Below, piece after piece: positions 8,684 to 17,230 of a stretch of DNA of 64,000 nucleotides. Source of the DNA: Sinomonas sp. ASV322 (GTDB lineage Bacteria > Actinomycetota > Actinomycetes > Actinomycetales > Micrococcaceae); contig NZ_JAVFJJ010000004.1 of NCBI RefSeq assembly GCF_030908245.1, positions 124,001 through 188,000 on the forward strand, written 5' to 3'. Each line of letters opens with the position of its first letter. Position 1 is the first letter of the stretch. The position numbers were made by a program, and so were the translations under genes. Below the pieces are notes generated by a model that had not been told where the DNA came from, searched no databases, and was given only the letters and a program-made list of their open reading frames with translations.

Positions 8684-9391
8684 TCAACCGCGCGCGGCGA
8701 GGAGGCCCATGACCTCCTCGTCGCTGCATTGGGGGAACGAGATGTAGGCGCCCCCCACCGAGCGGAACCCATGCGGCTGGCGGGGGCACACAACGCGGTC
8801 GACGAGCGCGGCAAGGTCCCTCACCACGGAAGGCGGTGCGACCGGGAGGGCGAGGACGACGGCGGAGGCCCCCGCCGCGCGCACGGCGGCGATCGCCGCG
8901 CGGGCTGTGTCGCCGGTCGCCGCGCCGTCGTCGCACACGACCACGATGCGACCGAGCACGTTCTGGGACCGCCCCGCGAGGTAGAGCCTTTCCTGGCGCT
9001 CGAGTTCGGCGGCCTCGCGCTCGCGTACGCGGTCGAGGCCCGACTCCGTGAAGCCCGAGGCGAGGAGCCTTCGCATGAGCGGGCGGTCGACGTCGGACCG
9101 GCGCACGCCGTCGCACGCGGCGATCGCGCCGAAGGCAACCTCTTCGTGGCCGGGGATCCCGAGCTTGCGGGCCGGTACGACGTCGAGCGGGAGGCTGAGG
9201 ACGCGGGCGACTTCGGCCGCGACCGCAACGCCCCCGCGGCTCAGGCCGAGAACGAGGGCCGGCGCCGTGGTGCCACCGGCACCGGCATCGGGGGAGGCAG
9301 CGTAGTCGCCGAGCTCAGCGGCGAGCACCCGGCCCGCGGCGGCCCGGTCGGCGTACGGTCCGTGTTCTGCGTCTCCGTACGGCCACGCCAT
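8684..9391 (-). CDS. Phosphoribosyltransferase domain protein
   Basis: A 235-residue type-I phosphoribosyltransferase fold. The PRPP loop is clear: VVVCDDGAATGDTARAAIAAVR. Upstream are the PPi-loop region (VLGLSRGGVAVAAEVAR) and a flexible hood with VPARKLGIPGHEEVAFGAIA. Members of this stand-alone family, often found beside dienelactone-hydrolase-like or stress genes, have no proven substrate, and a base-salvage role should not be assumed. The start ATG at 9391 has no strong ribosome site. It ends 12 bases from the convergent permease stop. Confidence 0.82.
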   Translation of the reverse strand: MAWPYGDAEHGPYADRAAAGRVLAAELGDYAASPDAGAGGTTAPALVLGLSRGGVAVAAEVARVLSLPLDVVPARKLGIPGHEEVAFGAIAACDGVRRSDVDRPLMRRLLASGFTESGLDRVREREAAELERQERLYLAGRSQNVLGRIVVVCDDGAATGDTARAAIAAVRAAGASAVVLALPVAPPSVVRDLAALVDRVVCPRQPHGFRSVGGAYISFPQCSDEEVMGLLAARG

Positions 9392-9510
9392 GGCTTCAGT
9401 ATGCGCGCGGAGCACCTCATCCGCGACGCGATGGCGCACGGACGTGGTGGCAGCGGCTGGGGCGTGGGCGGGGCTGATGCCCGCCCACGCCACCTGCACC
9501 GCGCGGCGCG

Positions 9511-10374
9511 TCAGTAGCTCGGCGGCCGCTCGCCGTCGTCGGCCTCCGTGACTTTTCCACCGTCAGCCGCCTGGACGCGCGTGAACCGCGCCGCGAGTTC
9601 CTCGCTCGATCGCGCGAGGATCGACACGTCGGCGCCCACGAGCACGAAACGAGCCCCGGCATCGATGTAACGCCGTGCTGTCGCCTCGACGAAGGCGTTG
9701 ACGCCCGCGGGCTTGCCTGCCCCGTGGGCGGCGGCAAGGCAGCGTTCGACGGCGGAGATCACCTCGGGATGCTCCTGCTGGCCCAGATAGCCCATCGACG
9801 CGGCGAGATCGGAGGGTCCAATGAAGATTGCGTCGATGCCGTCGACGGCGAGGATCTCCTCGACGTTCGCGACCGCCTCGGCCGTCTCGATCTGCACCGC
9901 GAGCGAGATGGTCTCGTTGGCCCGCGCGAGGTAGTCCGGGATCCGGTTCCACCGCGCCGCGCGGGCGAGCGCCGAGCCGACCCCGCGCACGCCGTGCGGC
10001 GGGTACCGCACAGCGGCGACGGCCGCGCGGGCCTGCTCGGCGTCGTTGACCATCGGAATGAGCAGGTTCTGCGCGCCGAGGTCGAGGTACTGCTTGATGA
10101 GTACCGCGTCGTTCCACGGCAGGCGCACCATCGGCAGGACGGAGTACCCGTACACGGCCTGGAGCTGGGCGAGGACGGACTCGAGCGAGTTGGGGCTGTG
10201 CTCGGCGTCGATGAGCAGCCAGTCCGCGCCCGAGCCGGCCATGATCTCGGCCACGAGGGCGCTGCCCGAGCAGACCCACAGGCCGATCTTCGCGCCGCGC
10301 CCCTGGCCGGCGTTCGCCGCGCCGTCGGCGAGCGCGTGCCGGAACGTGCGTTCGGGCTCTAGACGAAACGACAT
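9511..10374 (-). CDS. hpaI: 4-hydroxy-2-oxoheptanedioate aldolase
   Basis: A 287-residue class II HpcH/HpaI aldolase, the last step of the homoprotocatechuate pathway, cleaving 4-hydroxy-2-oxoheptanedioate to pyruvate and succinate semialdehyde. Seen: the substrate loop LLIDAEHSPNSL, LPMVRLPWND, the metal-ligand Glu in VQIETAEAV, and the metal Asp in IFIGPSDLAASMG. About 25 residues longer than the enterobacterial protein, mostly at the C-terminus. Its start overlaps the end of hpaH by 16 bases, making it the last gene of a six-gene minus-strand operon. Confidence 0.92.
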   Translation of the reverse strand: MSFRLEPERTFRHALADGAANAGQGRGAKIGLWVCSGSALVAEIMAGSGADWLLIDAEHSPNSLESVLAQLQAVYGYSVLPMVRLPWNDAVLIKQYLDLGAQNLLIPMVNDAEQARAAVAAVRYPPHGVRGVGSALARAARWNRIPDYLARANETISLAVQIETAEAVANVEEILAVDGIDAIFIGPSDLAASMGYLGQQEHPEVISAVERCLAAAHGAGKPAGVNAFVEATARRYIDAGARFVLVGADVSILARSSEELAARFTRVQAADGGKVTEADDGERPPSY

Positions 10375-11144
10375 GTCACCGTCCCCAAGGGCCCGTAGTC
10401 CGCGTACACCGTGTCTCCCTCGTAGACCCACATGGGGCGCGTGAACGACCCCGCGAGGACGAGGTCTCCGGCGCGCAGGAACTGGCCGTGCTGGGCGAGC
10501 TTGTCCGCTAGCCACGCGACGCCCTTGGCCGGGTGGTTGAGCACGCCCGCCGCGACGCCCGTCTCGATGATCTCCTGATTCTGGTACAGGAGCGCGGAGA
10601 CCCAGCGGAGGTCGACGTCGTGCGGCCGCACCGGGCGGCCTCCCACGACCATCGCGCCCATCGCCGCGTTGTCCGAGATCGTGTCCACGATCGTGCGGCC
10701 CTGCATCTCGATCCGCGAGTCGAGGATCTCAAGGGCCGGGACCACGTAGTCCGTCGCGTCGAGGACATCGAAGAGCGTGATCCCCGGGCCCTTGAGGTCC
10801 TGTTTGAGGCGGAAGGCGAGCTCGACTTCGATGCGCGGGTGCGTGTAGCGCTTCCACTCCACGACCGCGCCGTTCTCGAACACCATGTCGTCGAAGATGA
10901 CGCCGTAGTCCGGCTCGGTGATGCCGGTCGCGGCCTGCATGGCCTTCGACGTGAGCCCGATCTTGCGCCCCACGGCGCGCTTGCCCTGGGCCTCGAGCCG
11001 CGAGGCCCAGAGCTTCTGCACGGCGTACGAATCCTCGATGTCCATGCCCTCGTAGCGCGTGTGGAGGAGCGGGACAGGCGTGCGAGTCTTCCCCGCGTCG
11101 ACGAGTTCGTCCGCGATGGCCTGGATCGTCGTCTCGTCGAGCAT
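10359..11144 (-). CDS. hpaH: 2-oxohepta-3-ene-1,7-dioate hydratase
   Basis: A 261-residue hydratase of the FAH-like/MhpD family that adds water to 2-oxohept-3-enedioate, giving the substrate of HpaI. Diagnostic segments are [18 protein letters not shown] near residue 58 and [16 protein letters not shown], where the Glu residues bind the metal ion, then [12 protein letters not shown]. It starts three bases after hpaD and overlaps hpaI by 16 bases. Confidence 0.92.
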   Translation of the reverse strand: MLDETTIQAIADELVDAGKTRTPVPLLHTRYEGMDIEDSYAVQKLWASRLEAQGKRAVGRKIGLTSKAMQAATGITEPDYGVIFDDMVFENGAVVEWKRYTHPRIEVELAFRLKQDLKGPGITLFDVLDATDYVVPALEILDSRIEMQGRTIVDTISDNAAMGAMVVGGRPVRPHDVDLRWVSALLYQNQEIIETGVAAGVLNHPAKGVAWLADKLAQHGQFLRAGDLVLAGSFTRPMWVYEGDTVYADYGPLGTVTCRFV

Positions 11145-11147
11145 CCG

Positions 11148-12269
11148 CTAGACCTGGCTTCCGAGCTTGAAGCCCTTCGACGCCTCGCCGTGGTACGAGC
11201 CGGACTCGTCGCCCGCACGGGTGTACGAGAAGCCGTCGGCGCCGATGGTCACGGCCATCTCCGACTTCTCCTCGCGCTTGACGACCTCCTGCGGGTTGCC
11301 GTCGAGGTCGAGCACGAGCGAGGCCTCCGTGTACCAGGACGGGACGACGGGGTTGCCCCACCAGTCGCGGCGCTGGTTGTCGTGGACGTCCCACGTGATC
11401 GTGGGGTTGTCCGGGTCGCCCGTGTAGTAGTCCTGCGTGTAGATCTCCACGCGGTGCCCGTCCGGGTCGAGGATGTAGAGGTAGAACGCGTTCGAGACGC
11501 CGTGGCGGCCCGGGCCGCGCTCGATCCGGTCCGACATGCGCAGGGCGCCCATCTTGTCGCAGATCTGGATGATGTTGTGCTTCTCGTGCGTCGAGAACGC
11601 GATGTGGTGCAGGCGCGGACCGTCACCGCCGGTGAGCGCGGTGTCGTGGACGGTCTGCTTGCGGTGGAGCCACGCGGCGTACGTCGTGCCCTCGGAGTCC
11701 TTGATGTCCTCCGATACGCGGAAGCCGAGGCCCTCGAGGTAGGCGCGGCCCCGCGGGACGTCCGGCGTGACCTGGTTGAAGTGGTCGAGGCGCACGAGCT
11801 CGCCGGCCGAGTACAGGTCGTACCGCATGTGGAGGCGCTCGACGTGCTCGACGTCGTAGAAGAACTCGTACGGGAAGCCCAGCGGATCCTCGACGCGCAC
11901 GGCGTCGCCGATGCCGCGCACGAAGCCCTCGCGGCGGCGCTCGGTCCGGCAGCCGAGCTCTTGAAAGTACGCCTCGGCCTTGTCCACGTCCTCGGGCGTG
12001 CGCACGCGGAACGCGAAGGCAGCAGCGGCCGCGACCGGGCCCTTGCGCAGCACGAGGTTGTGGTGGATGAACTCCTCGAACGAGCGGAGGTAGATGGCCT
12101 CGTCGTCCTCGTAGGTCACGTGCAGGCCCAGGAGGTCCACGTAGAACGCGCGGGACTTCGCGAGGTCCGTGACCACGAGGTCGAGGTAGGCGCAGCGGAC
12201 GATGTCTGGTGCGGGGACGGAGGGCGTGGTCGGGACGGGTGGGCGGGTGAAATCAGGGTGGCTGGTCAT
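11148..12269 (-). CDS. hpaD: 3,4-dihydroxyphenylacetate 2,3-dioxygenase (extradiol, type I)
   Basis: A 373-residue vicinal-oxygen-chelate dioxygenase that opens the homoprotocatechuate ring next to the two hydroxyls. Metal ligands are H163 (RLDHFNQ), H222 (RLHHIAF) and E275 (HRVEIYT), with the acid-base His at H208 (KQTVHDT). These stand at a constant offset of 8 from the H155, H214, E267 and H200 set I recall for Brevibacterium HPCD. It therefore belongs to the HPCD/MndD group known from Brevibacterium and Arthrobacter, which use Fe or Mn; the sequence cannot tell which. Start at the ATG of MTSHPDF; the upstream extension runs into the hpaE stop region. Confidence 0.95.
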   Translation of the reverse strand: MTSHPDFTRPPVPTTPSVPAPDIVRCAYLDLVVTDLAKSRAFYVDLLGLHVTYEDDEAIYLRSFEEFIHHNLVLRKGPVAAAAAFAFRVRTPEDVDKAEAYFQELGCRTERRREGFVRGIGDAVRVEDPLGFPYEFFYDVEHVERLHMRYDLYSAGELVRLDHFNQVTPDVPRGRAYLEGLGFRVSEDIKDSEGTTYAAWLHRKQTVHDTALTGGDGPRLHHIAFSTHEKHNIIQICDKMGALRMSDRIERGPGRHGVSNAFYLYILDPDGHRVEIYTQDYYTGDPDNPTITWDVHDNQRRDWWGNPVVPSWYTEASLVLDLDGNPQEVVKREEKSEMAVTIGADGFSYTRAGDESGSYHGEASKGFKLGSQV

Positions 12270-12318
12270 GGTTGTGCTCTCTTCTTCGAAAGTCGCCTGG
12301 TGAAAATCGCGGGAAGGG

Positions 12319-13842
12319 TCAGCTGTCGGCCGAATCGGCGGCGTCTGCGACGCTGCCGAACTTGGGCGAGTGGGCCTCGTTGAGCGTGATCTGAACTGAC
12401 TGCTGGGTGGTGTAGAAGTCGATCGAGCGGTAGCCGCCCTCACGTCCGAGGCCGGAGGCCTTCACGCCGCCGAACGGGGTGCGCAGGTCACGGACGTTGT
12501 TGGAGTTCAGCCACACCATGCCCGACTCGATGGCGTGCGCGAAGTTGTGCGCACGCTTGAGGTTCGAGGTCCAGACGTAGGCAGCGAGGCCGTACTTGGT
12601 GTCGTTCGCGAGATCGAGCGCCTCGGCGTCGTCGTCGAACGGTGTGATCGCGACGACCGGCCCGAAGATCTCCTCCTGGAAGATCCGCGCGTCCGGCTTG
12701 ACGTCGGCGAAAACCGTCGGGGCAACGTAGTTGCCGTCCGGCAGGCCGTCCGGACGGCCGCCGCCGGCCAGGAGCCGGCCCTCGGTCTTGCCGATCTCGA
12801 TGTAGCTCATGACCTTGTCGAAGTGGTTCGGGTGCACGAGCGAGCCGACCTCAGTTGCGGGATCGCTCGGGAGGCCCACGACGATGTTCTTGGCGCGCTC
12901 GGCGAAGCGTTCGATGAAGTCGTCGTAGATGTCGCGCTGCACGAGCACGCGGCTGCCGGCGGTGCAACGCTCGCCGTTCAGGCTGAAGACACCGAAGACC
13001 GTGGCGTCGAGGGCCGCGTCGATGTCGGCGTCGGCGAAGACGACGGCCGGGCTCTTTCCGCCGAGCTCGAGCGAGAGGCTCTTGAACTGGGGGGCGGCTG
13101 CGGTCGAGATGGTGGCGCCCGTCGAGCTGTCACCCGTGAAGGAGACGAGCGGCACGTCCGGGTGCTTCACCAGGTAGTCGCCCGCGACGCTGCCGGATCC
13201 GAAGATCAGGTTGAAGACTCCGTCGGGCAGGCCCGCCTCGCGGAAGATCTCGGGCCACAGCACGGCGGAGAGCGGGGTGTAGCTGGCCGGCTTCATGACG
13301 ACGGTGTTGCCCGTCGCGATGGCCGGGGCGAGCTTCCACGACTCCTGCATGAACGGGACGTTCCACGGGGTGATCAGTGCGGCGACGCCGATCGGCTTGC
13401 GGTTCACGTAGTTGAGCTGGCGACCGGGCACCTTGAACGCGTTGTCCTCCTGCGCGACGATCAGGTCGGCGAAGAAGCGGAAGTTCTCGGCGGCGCGGAG
13501 GGCCTGGCCCTTGGCCTGCGTGATCGGCAGCCCGGAGTCGAAGCTCTCGAGGAGGGCCAGTTCGTCGTCGCGCGATTCGACGATATCCGCGATCTTGTGC
13601 AGCACGCGTGAGCGTTCACGCGGCAGCATTTTCGACCACGGGCCCTTCTTGAAGGCGCGCTTGGCTGCGGCGACGGCGAGGTCGACGTCTTCTGGCTGGC
13701 CGGCGGCGGCCGTGGCGTAGTTCTGGTTGGACACCGGATCCAGCACGTCGAAGGTCTTCCCGCTGATGGAGTCAACGAACTCGCCGTCGATGTAGTGCTG
13801 GAGGTGCGTGGGCAGATTCTCCGGGACGAAATGCTTGCTCAT
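12319..13842 (-). CDS. hpaE: 5-carboxymethyl-2-hydroxymuconate semialdehyde dehydrogenase
   Basis: A 507-residue NAD-dependent aldehyde dehydrogenase oxidising the ring-cleavage product to 5-carboxymethyl-2-hydroxymuconate. Catalytic Cys is C293 (GERCTAGSR), the general-base Glu E259 (LELGGKSP), and Asn N161 (TPWNVPFMQ). The full-length ALDH fold is intact. Start ATG at 13842 has AGGAG seven bases upstream. It lies 26 bases after the GntR gene and 49 bases before hpaD. Assignment to the CHMS substrate rests on operon context plus overall similarity to HpaE. Confidence 0.93.
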   Translation of the reverse strand: MSKHFVPENLPTHLQHYIDGEFVDSISGKTFDVLDPVSNQNYATAAAGQPEDVDLAVAAAKRAFKKGPWSKMLPRERSRVLHKIADIVESRDDELALLESFDSGLPITQAKGQALRAAENFRFFADLIVAQEDNAFKVPGRQLNYVNRKPIGVAALITPWNVPFMQESWKLAPAIATGNTVVMKPASYTPLSAVLWPEIFREAGLPDGVFNLIFGSGSVAGDYLVKHPDVPLVSFTGDSSTGATISTAAAPQFKSLSLELGGKSPAVVFADADIDAALDATVFGVFSLNGERCTAGSRVLVQRDIYDDFIERFAERAKNIVVGLPSDPATEVGSLVHPNHFDKVMSYIEIGKTEGRLLAGGGRPDGLPDGNYVAPTVFADVKPDARIFQEEIFGPVVAITPFDDDAEALDLANDTKYGLAAYVWTSNLKRAHNFAHAIESGMVWLNSNNVRDLRTPFGGVKASGLGREGGYRSIDFYTTQQSVQITLNEAHSPKFGSVADAADSADS

Positions 13843-13868
13843 GTTCTGCTCCTGAGAGTGATGGACGG

Positions 13869-14609
13869 TTAGAGGGTCACGAAGGAGGCGAGGGGGCCGC
13901 CGTCGGGCGCGGACGAGCGGCTGTACTCGAGGTAGGCGTTCAGGGTGGCGGCGCGGTGCTCGCGGGCGACCTTCTCGATCTGCTCGGAGCCGGCACCGGA
14001 TTCGATGAGCTTCAGAATGCGCTCGTGCTCCTCCACGGATTCGCCCGCGCGCTCTGGCACGAAGCTGAACGTCGAGCCGCGCAGCGCCGTGAGCCTGTTC
14101 CAGCCGCGGTGGACGAGGTCGAGGATGTGCGGATTCGGGCAGTGCTCGAACAGGACGCTGTGGAACTCGTGGTTGAGGCGCGTGAACTGCACAGGGTCGA
14201 ACTTTTCGGGGAAGTCGACGAGCATGGTGCGCATGCGAGCGTTGATCTCGCGGGCGGCCGCGAGGTCGGAGGGCCCGACGGCGGGGGCCGAGAGCGCGGT
14301 CGCGGCGCCTTCGACGAGGCTCAGGGTCTGCATCGTGTAGAGGTACTCGACCGGATCGATCCCCGAGACGGTCGCACCGATGTTCTTCTCGAACGTCACG
14401 AGCCCCTCAGCTTCGAGGCGGCGCACGGCCTCACGCACCGGCACGACCGAGACGTCGAGCTCCGCTGCGACTTGCGCCAGGACGAGGCGCGCGCCCGGCG
14501 CGAGGGCACCGGCGACGATGCGGGCGTGGAGCCACTCGTAGGCGAGCTGTGACTTGCTGAGGCTGGGAGTCGTGGCCGTTGCCGCCACCGTACGGGTCGG
14601 CGCGCTCAT
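13869..14609 (-). CDS. GntR family (FCD-type) regulator of the homoprotocatechuate operon
   Basis: A 246-residue GntR protein with N-terminal winged helix (YEWLHARIVAGALAPGARLVLAQVAAELDVSVVPVREAVRRLEAEGLV) and an all-helical FCD ligand domain with the metal-site His pattern (LNHEFHSVLF, later EHERILKLI). It is embedded in the operon: its ATG overlaps the stop of the hpaG-like gene by ATGA. The 35-bp palindrome in front of the operon (16178-16212) is the natural candidate for its operator, giving an autoregulated circuit. Confidence 0.88.
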   Translation of the reverse strand: MSAPTRTVAATATTPSLSKSQLAYEWLHARIVAGALAPGARLVLAQVAAELDVSVVPVREAVRRLEAEGLVTFEKNIGATVSGIDPVEYLYTMQTLSLVEGAATALSAPAVGPSDLAAAREINARMRTMLVDFPEKFDPVQFTRLNHEFHSVLFEHCPNPHILDLVHRGWNRLTALRGSTFSFVPERAGESVEEHERILKLIESGAGSEQIEKVAREHRAATLNAYLEYSRSSAPDGGPLASFVTL

Positions 14610-16117
14610 GCTTGCGGGCCTGCTTCACCCGAGGCGTCAGCGTCGTACTTTGCTCGCCACACAGCGTTCATCGGGAACAGGCCGTCCACGGGGTTGCCCT
14701 CGGCGACCCGCTCCGCGACCCAGGCCTCTTCGCGCTCCTGGGCAACGGCGTCGTCCGCTACCTCCTCGACGAGCTGCGGCGGGATGACGACGATCCCGTC
14801 CTCGTCGCCCACGATGACGTCGCCGGGCTGCACGGCCGCGCCGCCGCACGCCACCGTCTCGTCGACAGCCCACGGCACGTGCTTGCGTCCGAGGACGGCG
14901 GGGTGCGCGTTCGCGCCCCACGCCGGGATGTCCATGCCCGAGACCGGGCCGAAGTCGCGGATGCCGCCATCGGTGATGATCGCCGCCGCTCCGAGGACTT
15001 GGGCGCGGAGCGCGAGGACGTCGCCGAGCGTGCCCGAGCCCTTCTCTCCCCGCGCGTCCATGACGAGGATGTCGCCGGGTCGCAGCGAGTCGACGGCGCG
15101 CTTCTGGGCGTTGTAGCCGCCGCCGTGGGTCTTGAAGAGGTCCTCGCGGGCCGGGATATAGCGGAGAGTCCGGGCCGTGCCGACGACTTTCGCACCCGGC
15201 TTCGTCGGGATGAGGCCCTCGATGTGGCAGTTCTGCATGCCGCGCTTGCGGAGCTGGACGCTCAGCGTGGCCGTGCCGACCGAGTGGAGCTTCTCGGTGA
15301 GCTCCGGGGTGAGGACGCTCGCGGGGCGCGGATCCTGCGCGGGCTCGGGGGAGAGGCCCGCCGCTTCAGCGGAGCCCCACGCGTCGATGCGGTCCGCGTC
15401 CGTGAGCTTGGGCATCGCGCCGTACGGCTCGAGCCCGCGCGGCGACTCGACCACGCGGTTGGCGAGCCGCCCCGTGGTGAGGGTCGCGCCGTCGGACGTT
15501 GCGCCGTCGACCTCGATCTCGACGAGGTCGCCGGGCTGGGCGACCGTTGCGCCCGCGGGCGTGCCGGTGAGGATGATGTCGCCCGGCTCGAGGGTCATGA
15601 GGCGCGAGAGGTCCGCCATGAGCTGCGCAAACGGGAACAGGAGCGTCGACGTGGAGTCCTCTTGCGCGAGGTCGCCGTTGATCCACATGCGCACGCGCAG
15701 GGCCGCCGGGTCGAGCTCCTGGGCCGGGAGGAGGGCCGGGCCGACGGGCGCGATGCCGTCGACGCCCTTCGACCGGAGGTTGGAGCCCTTGTCCGGCCAG
15801 CGGAGGTCGGCGAGGCCGGCGTCGTTCGCCGCGGTGACTGCACCGACGTGCTGCCACGCGTCTTCCGGGGCGATGCGGTGTGCGCGGCTGCCGATCACGA
15901 GTGCGACTTCGCCCTCGACCGTCAGGAGCTCGACGCCCTGCGGCCGGTGGAGGTCGGCGCGGTGGAGCGCGAGCGACGTCGCGGGCTTGAGGAAGTAGGA
16001 CGGGACAGCGGGCATGCGGCCGCGCTGTGCGGCGCGGCTCGGGTAGTTGAGGTGGACGGCGATGACCTTGCCGGCGGCGTCGAGCGTTTCCTGGCCAAGC
16101 TGCTCCGGTCGTTCCAC
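14606..16117 (-). CDS. Fused FAH-family / RraA-like protein, probable HpaG equivalent
   Basis: A 503-residue two-domain protein, first gene of the operon. Residues about 15-250 are a fumarylacetoacetate-hydrolase-family domain (metal residues in LTVEGEVALVIG; ANDAGLADLRW; GDIILTGTPAG). Residues about 270-490 are an RraA-like/HMG-aldolase-type domain (ARGEKGSGTLGDVLALRA, ITDGGIRDFGPV, VQPGDVIVGDEDGIVVIP), containing the DGGIRD active-site pattern. In enterobacteria HpaG is two FAH domains that decarboxylate and isomerise 5-oxopent-3-ene-1,2,5-tricarboxylate. Here the second half is unrelated, but its family includes oxaloacetate-decarboxylating aldolases, so it could supply the decarboxylase step. 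GTG start with GAGAGG upstream. Confidence 0.85.
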   Translation of the reverse strand: MERPEQLGQETLDAAGKVIAVHLNYPSRAAQRGRMPAVPSYFLKPATSLALHRADLHRPQGVELLTVEGEVALVIGSRAHRIAPEDAWQHVGAVTAANDAGLADLRWPDKGSNLRSKGVDGIAPVGPALLPAQELDPAALRVRMWINGDLAQEDSTSTLLFPFAQLMADLSRLMTLEPGDIILTGTPAGATVAQPGDLVEIEVDGATSDGATLTTGRLANRVVESPRGLEPYGAMPKLTDADRIDAWGSAEAAGLSPEPAQDPRPASVLTPELTEKLHSVGTATLSVQLRKRGMQNCHIEGLIPTKPGAKVVGTARTLRYIPAREDLFKTHGGGYNAQKRAVDSLRPGDILVMDARGEKGSGTLGDVLALRAQVLGAAAIITDGGIRDFGPVSGMDIPAWGANAHPAVLGRKHVPWAVDETVACGGAAVQPGDVIVGDEDGIVVIPPQLVEEVADDAVAQEREEAWVAERVAEGNPVDGLFPMNAVWRAKYDADASGEAGPQA

Positions 16118-16177
16118 GGATCCCTCTCCCTCGAGTCGGCAGTTCCGCCAAGCCCGGGCGATTCCCGGTCAAGTGGA

Positions 16178-16212
16178 ACTGGATCGTATACGATCATCGT
16201 ATACGATCCAGT
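16178..16212. promoter_or_regulatory. Operator of the homoprotocatechuate operon: 35-bp near-perfect palindrome
   Basis: Two copies of the 12-bp palindrome ATCGTATACGAT (16183-16194 and 16196-16207) are separated by one base. The symmetry extends outward, so 17-bp arms match perfectly around a single central base. It ends 61 bases upstream of the GTG of the first operon gene. GntR/FCD dimers bind AT-rich palindromes of this kind; two adjacent dimers would fit here. Confidence 0.75.
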
Positions 16213-16247
16213 CTGCCCGTCCGCGGGCGGCGCGTCAACCCCCCATC

Positions 16248-16362
16248 GTTCAAGGGTCACCTTCCGTGGGTGGCGGTCCGTTTGAGGGTCAGCTCCCGTG
16301 GGTTGGACCCACCGAAAGTGACCTCTGAACGTGCTGGGACCCGCGTTAGGTGACCTTTGGAC
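16248..16362. repeat. 32-bp-period repeat: two direct units facing two inverted units
   Basis: Four copies of a 24-bp core with pattern GTT...GGGTCAC....CG.GGGT. Two forward copies start at 16248 and 16280. Two reverse-strand copies start at 16330 and 16362. Both pairs are spaced by exactly 32 bases, the same period and core as the array at 39985-40185. Copies differ at several positions, so the family is diverging. It fills the gap between the alpha/beta hydrolase stop and the operator of the hpa operon and could fold into a large hairpin. Confidence 0.75.
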
Positions 16363-16365
16363 GGA

Positions 16366-17205
16366 TTAGCCTTCGGCGAGGAACGCGATCGCCGCCTGCT
16401 TGAAGGCGCGGGCGGTGACCGCATTGACGTGGTTGCGCCCCGGGAGCACGAGGACCTGCGCCTGCGGTACGAGCGCGTGGAGCGCCTCGAGCCCCTCGAT
16501 GCGCTCGTCCTTCTCGCCCGCAACCACGAGGACGGGCTGCCTCGGCACGGCCTCGGCCGCGTCGAAGGGCTCCTCCTTGACGGCCTCGACGAGGGAGAGG
16601 AGGGCGTACATGTCCGATCCTGGCGAGGCCTGCGCCATGGTCACGAGCGTTGCGGTCGACTCGTCCTCGATGGGAGTGCCGTCGGCGAGGAACCGCTGGG
16701 CAGCCACGAGGTCGAATTCCGCGAGGGGATCGCGTGGGCTCGGCCCGCCGAGCACGATCCGCCGCACGATCGCGGGCTGGGTCGCGCCGAACTCCCAGGC
16801 GAGCCGCGAACCCAGCGAATAGCCGATCACGTCGAGGCCGCTCGACGGGTGCCCGGCCGCGATCGGCCGGGCACCCGCGTCCGAGGCGATCTGCAGGAGG
16901 TCAGCGCGGATGCGGCTCGGCGAGTACGAGTCCACATCCTCGGGCGCGGTGCTGAGCCCGTGCCCCGGAAGGTCGACGGCGATGACCCTCCGCCCCGCGT
17001 CGAGGAGCGCCGCGATCCATCCACTCTGCTCCCAGTTGAGTGCAACAGACGAGGCGAACCCGTGGATGAGCAGGACGGGCGGGAGCTCCGCGGGGCTTTC
17101 CGGCTCGAAGACCTGCACATTCAGGCCCGGATCGGTCCCCTCGACCGTGTGGTGTGTCGCGGGTCCCTCGTGGCGTCCGGTCATCATCGTCATGGTCCCG
17201 CCCAT
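16366..17205 (-). CDS. Alpha/beta hydrolase linked to a 2-oxoacid-dehydrogenase-like operon
   Basis: A 279-residue alpha/beta hydrolase: LLIHGFASS (residue about 45), DLPGHGLST, nucleophile elbow IGYSLGSRLAW (Ser near 127), Asp in AGEKDERIEG and His in PGRNHVNAV. It lies 25 bases downstream of a gene for a free lipoyl domain. In acetoin dehydrogenases the E2 subunit AcoC is a lipoyl domain fused to an alpha/beta-hydrolase domain, so this pair looks like a split AcoC. The function is inferred from context. Alternative starts lie within 12 bases (MTMMTGRHE). Confidence 0.82.
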   Translation of the reverse strand: MGGTMTMMTGRHEGPATHHTVEGTDPGLNVQVFEPESPAELPPVLLIHGFASSVALNWEQSGWIAALLDAGRRVIAVDLPGHGLSTAPEDVDSYSPSRIRADLLQIASDAGARPIAAGHPSSGLDVIGYSLGSRLAWEFGATQPAIVRRIVLGGPSPRDPLAEFDLVAAQRFLADGTPIEDESTATLVTMAQASPGSDMYALLSLVEAVKEEPFDAAEAVPRQPVLVVAGEKDERIEGLEALHALVPQAQVLVLPGRNHVNAVTARAFKQAAIAFLAEG

Positions 17206-17230
17206 CCCTCGTTCTGGTGTTCTTGTTCGA

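Noticed and set aside
10533-12383. Forward reading frame (616 codons) across hpaH and hpaD
   Set aside because: Antisense shadow of two certain enzymes; composition is artificial (Val/Arg/Asp-rich).
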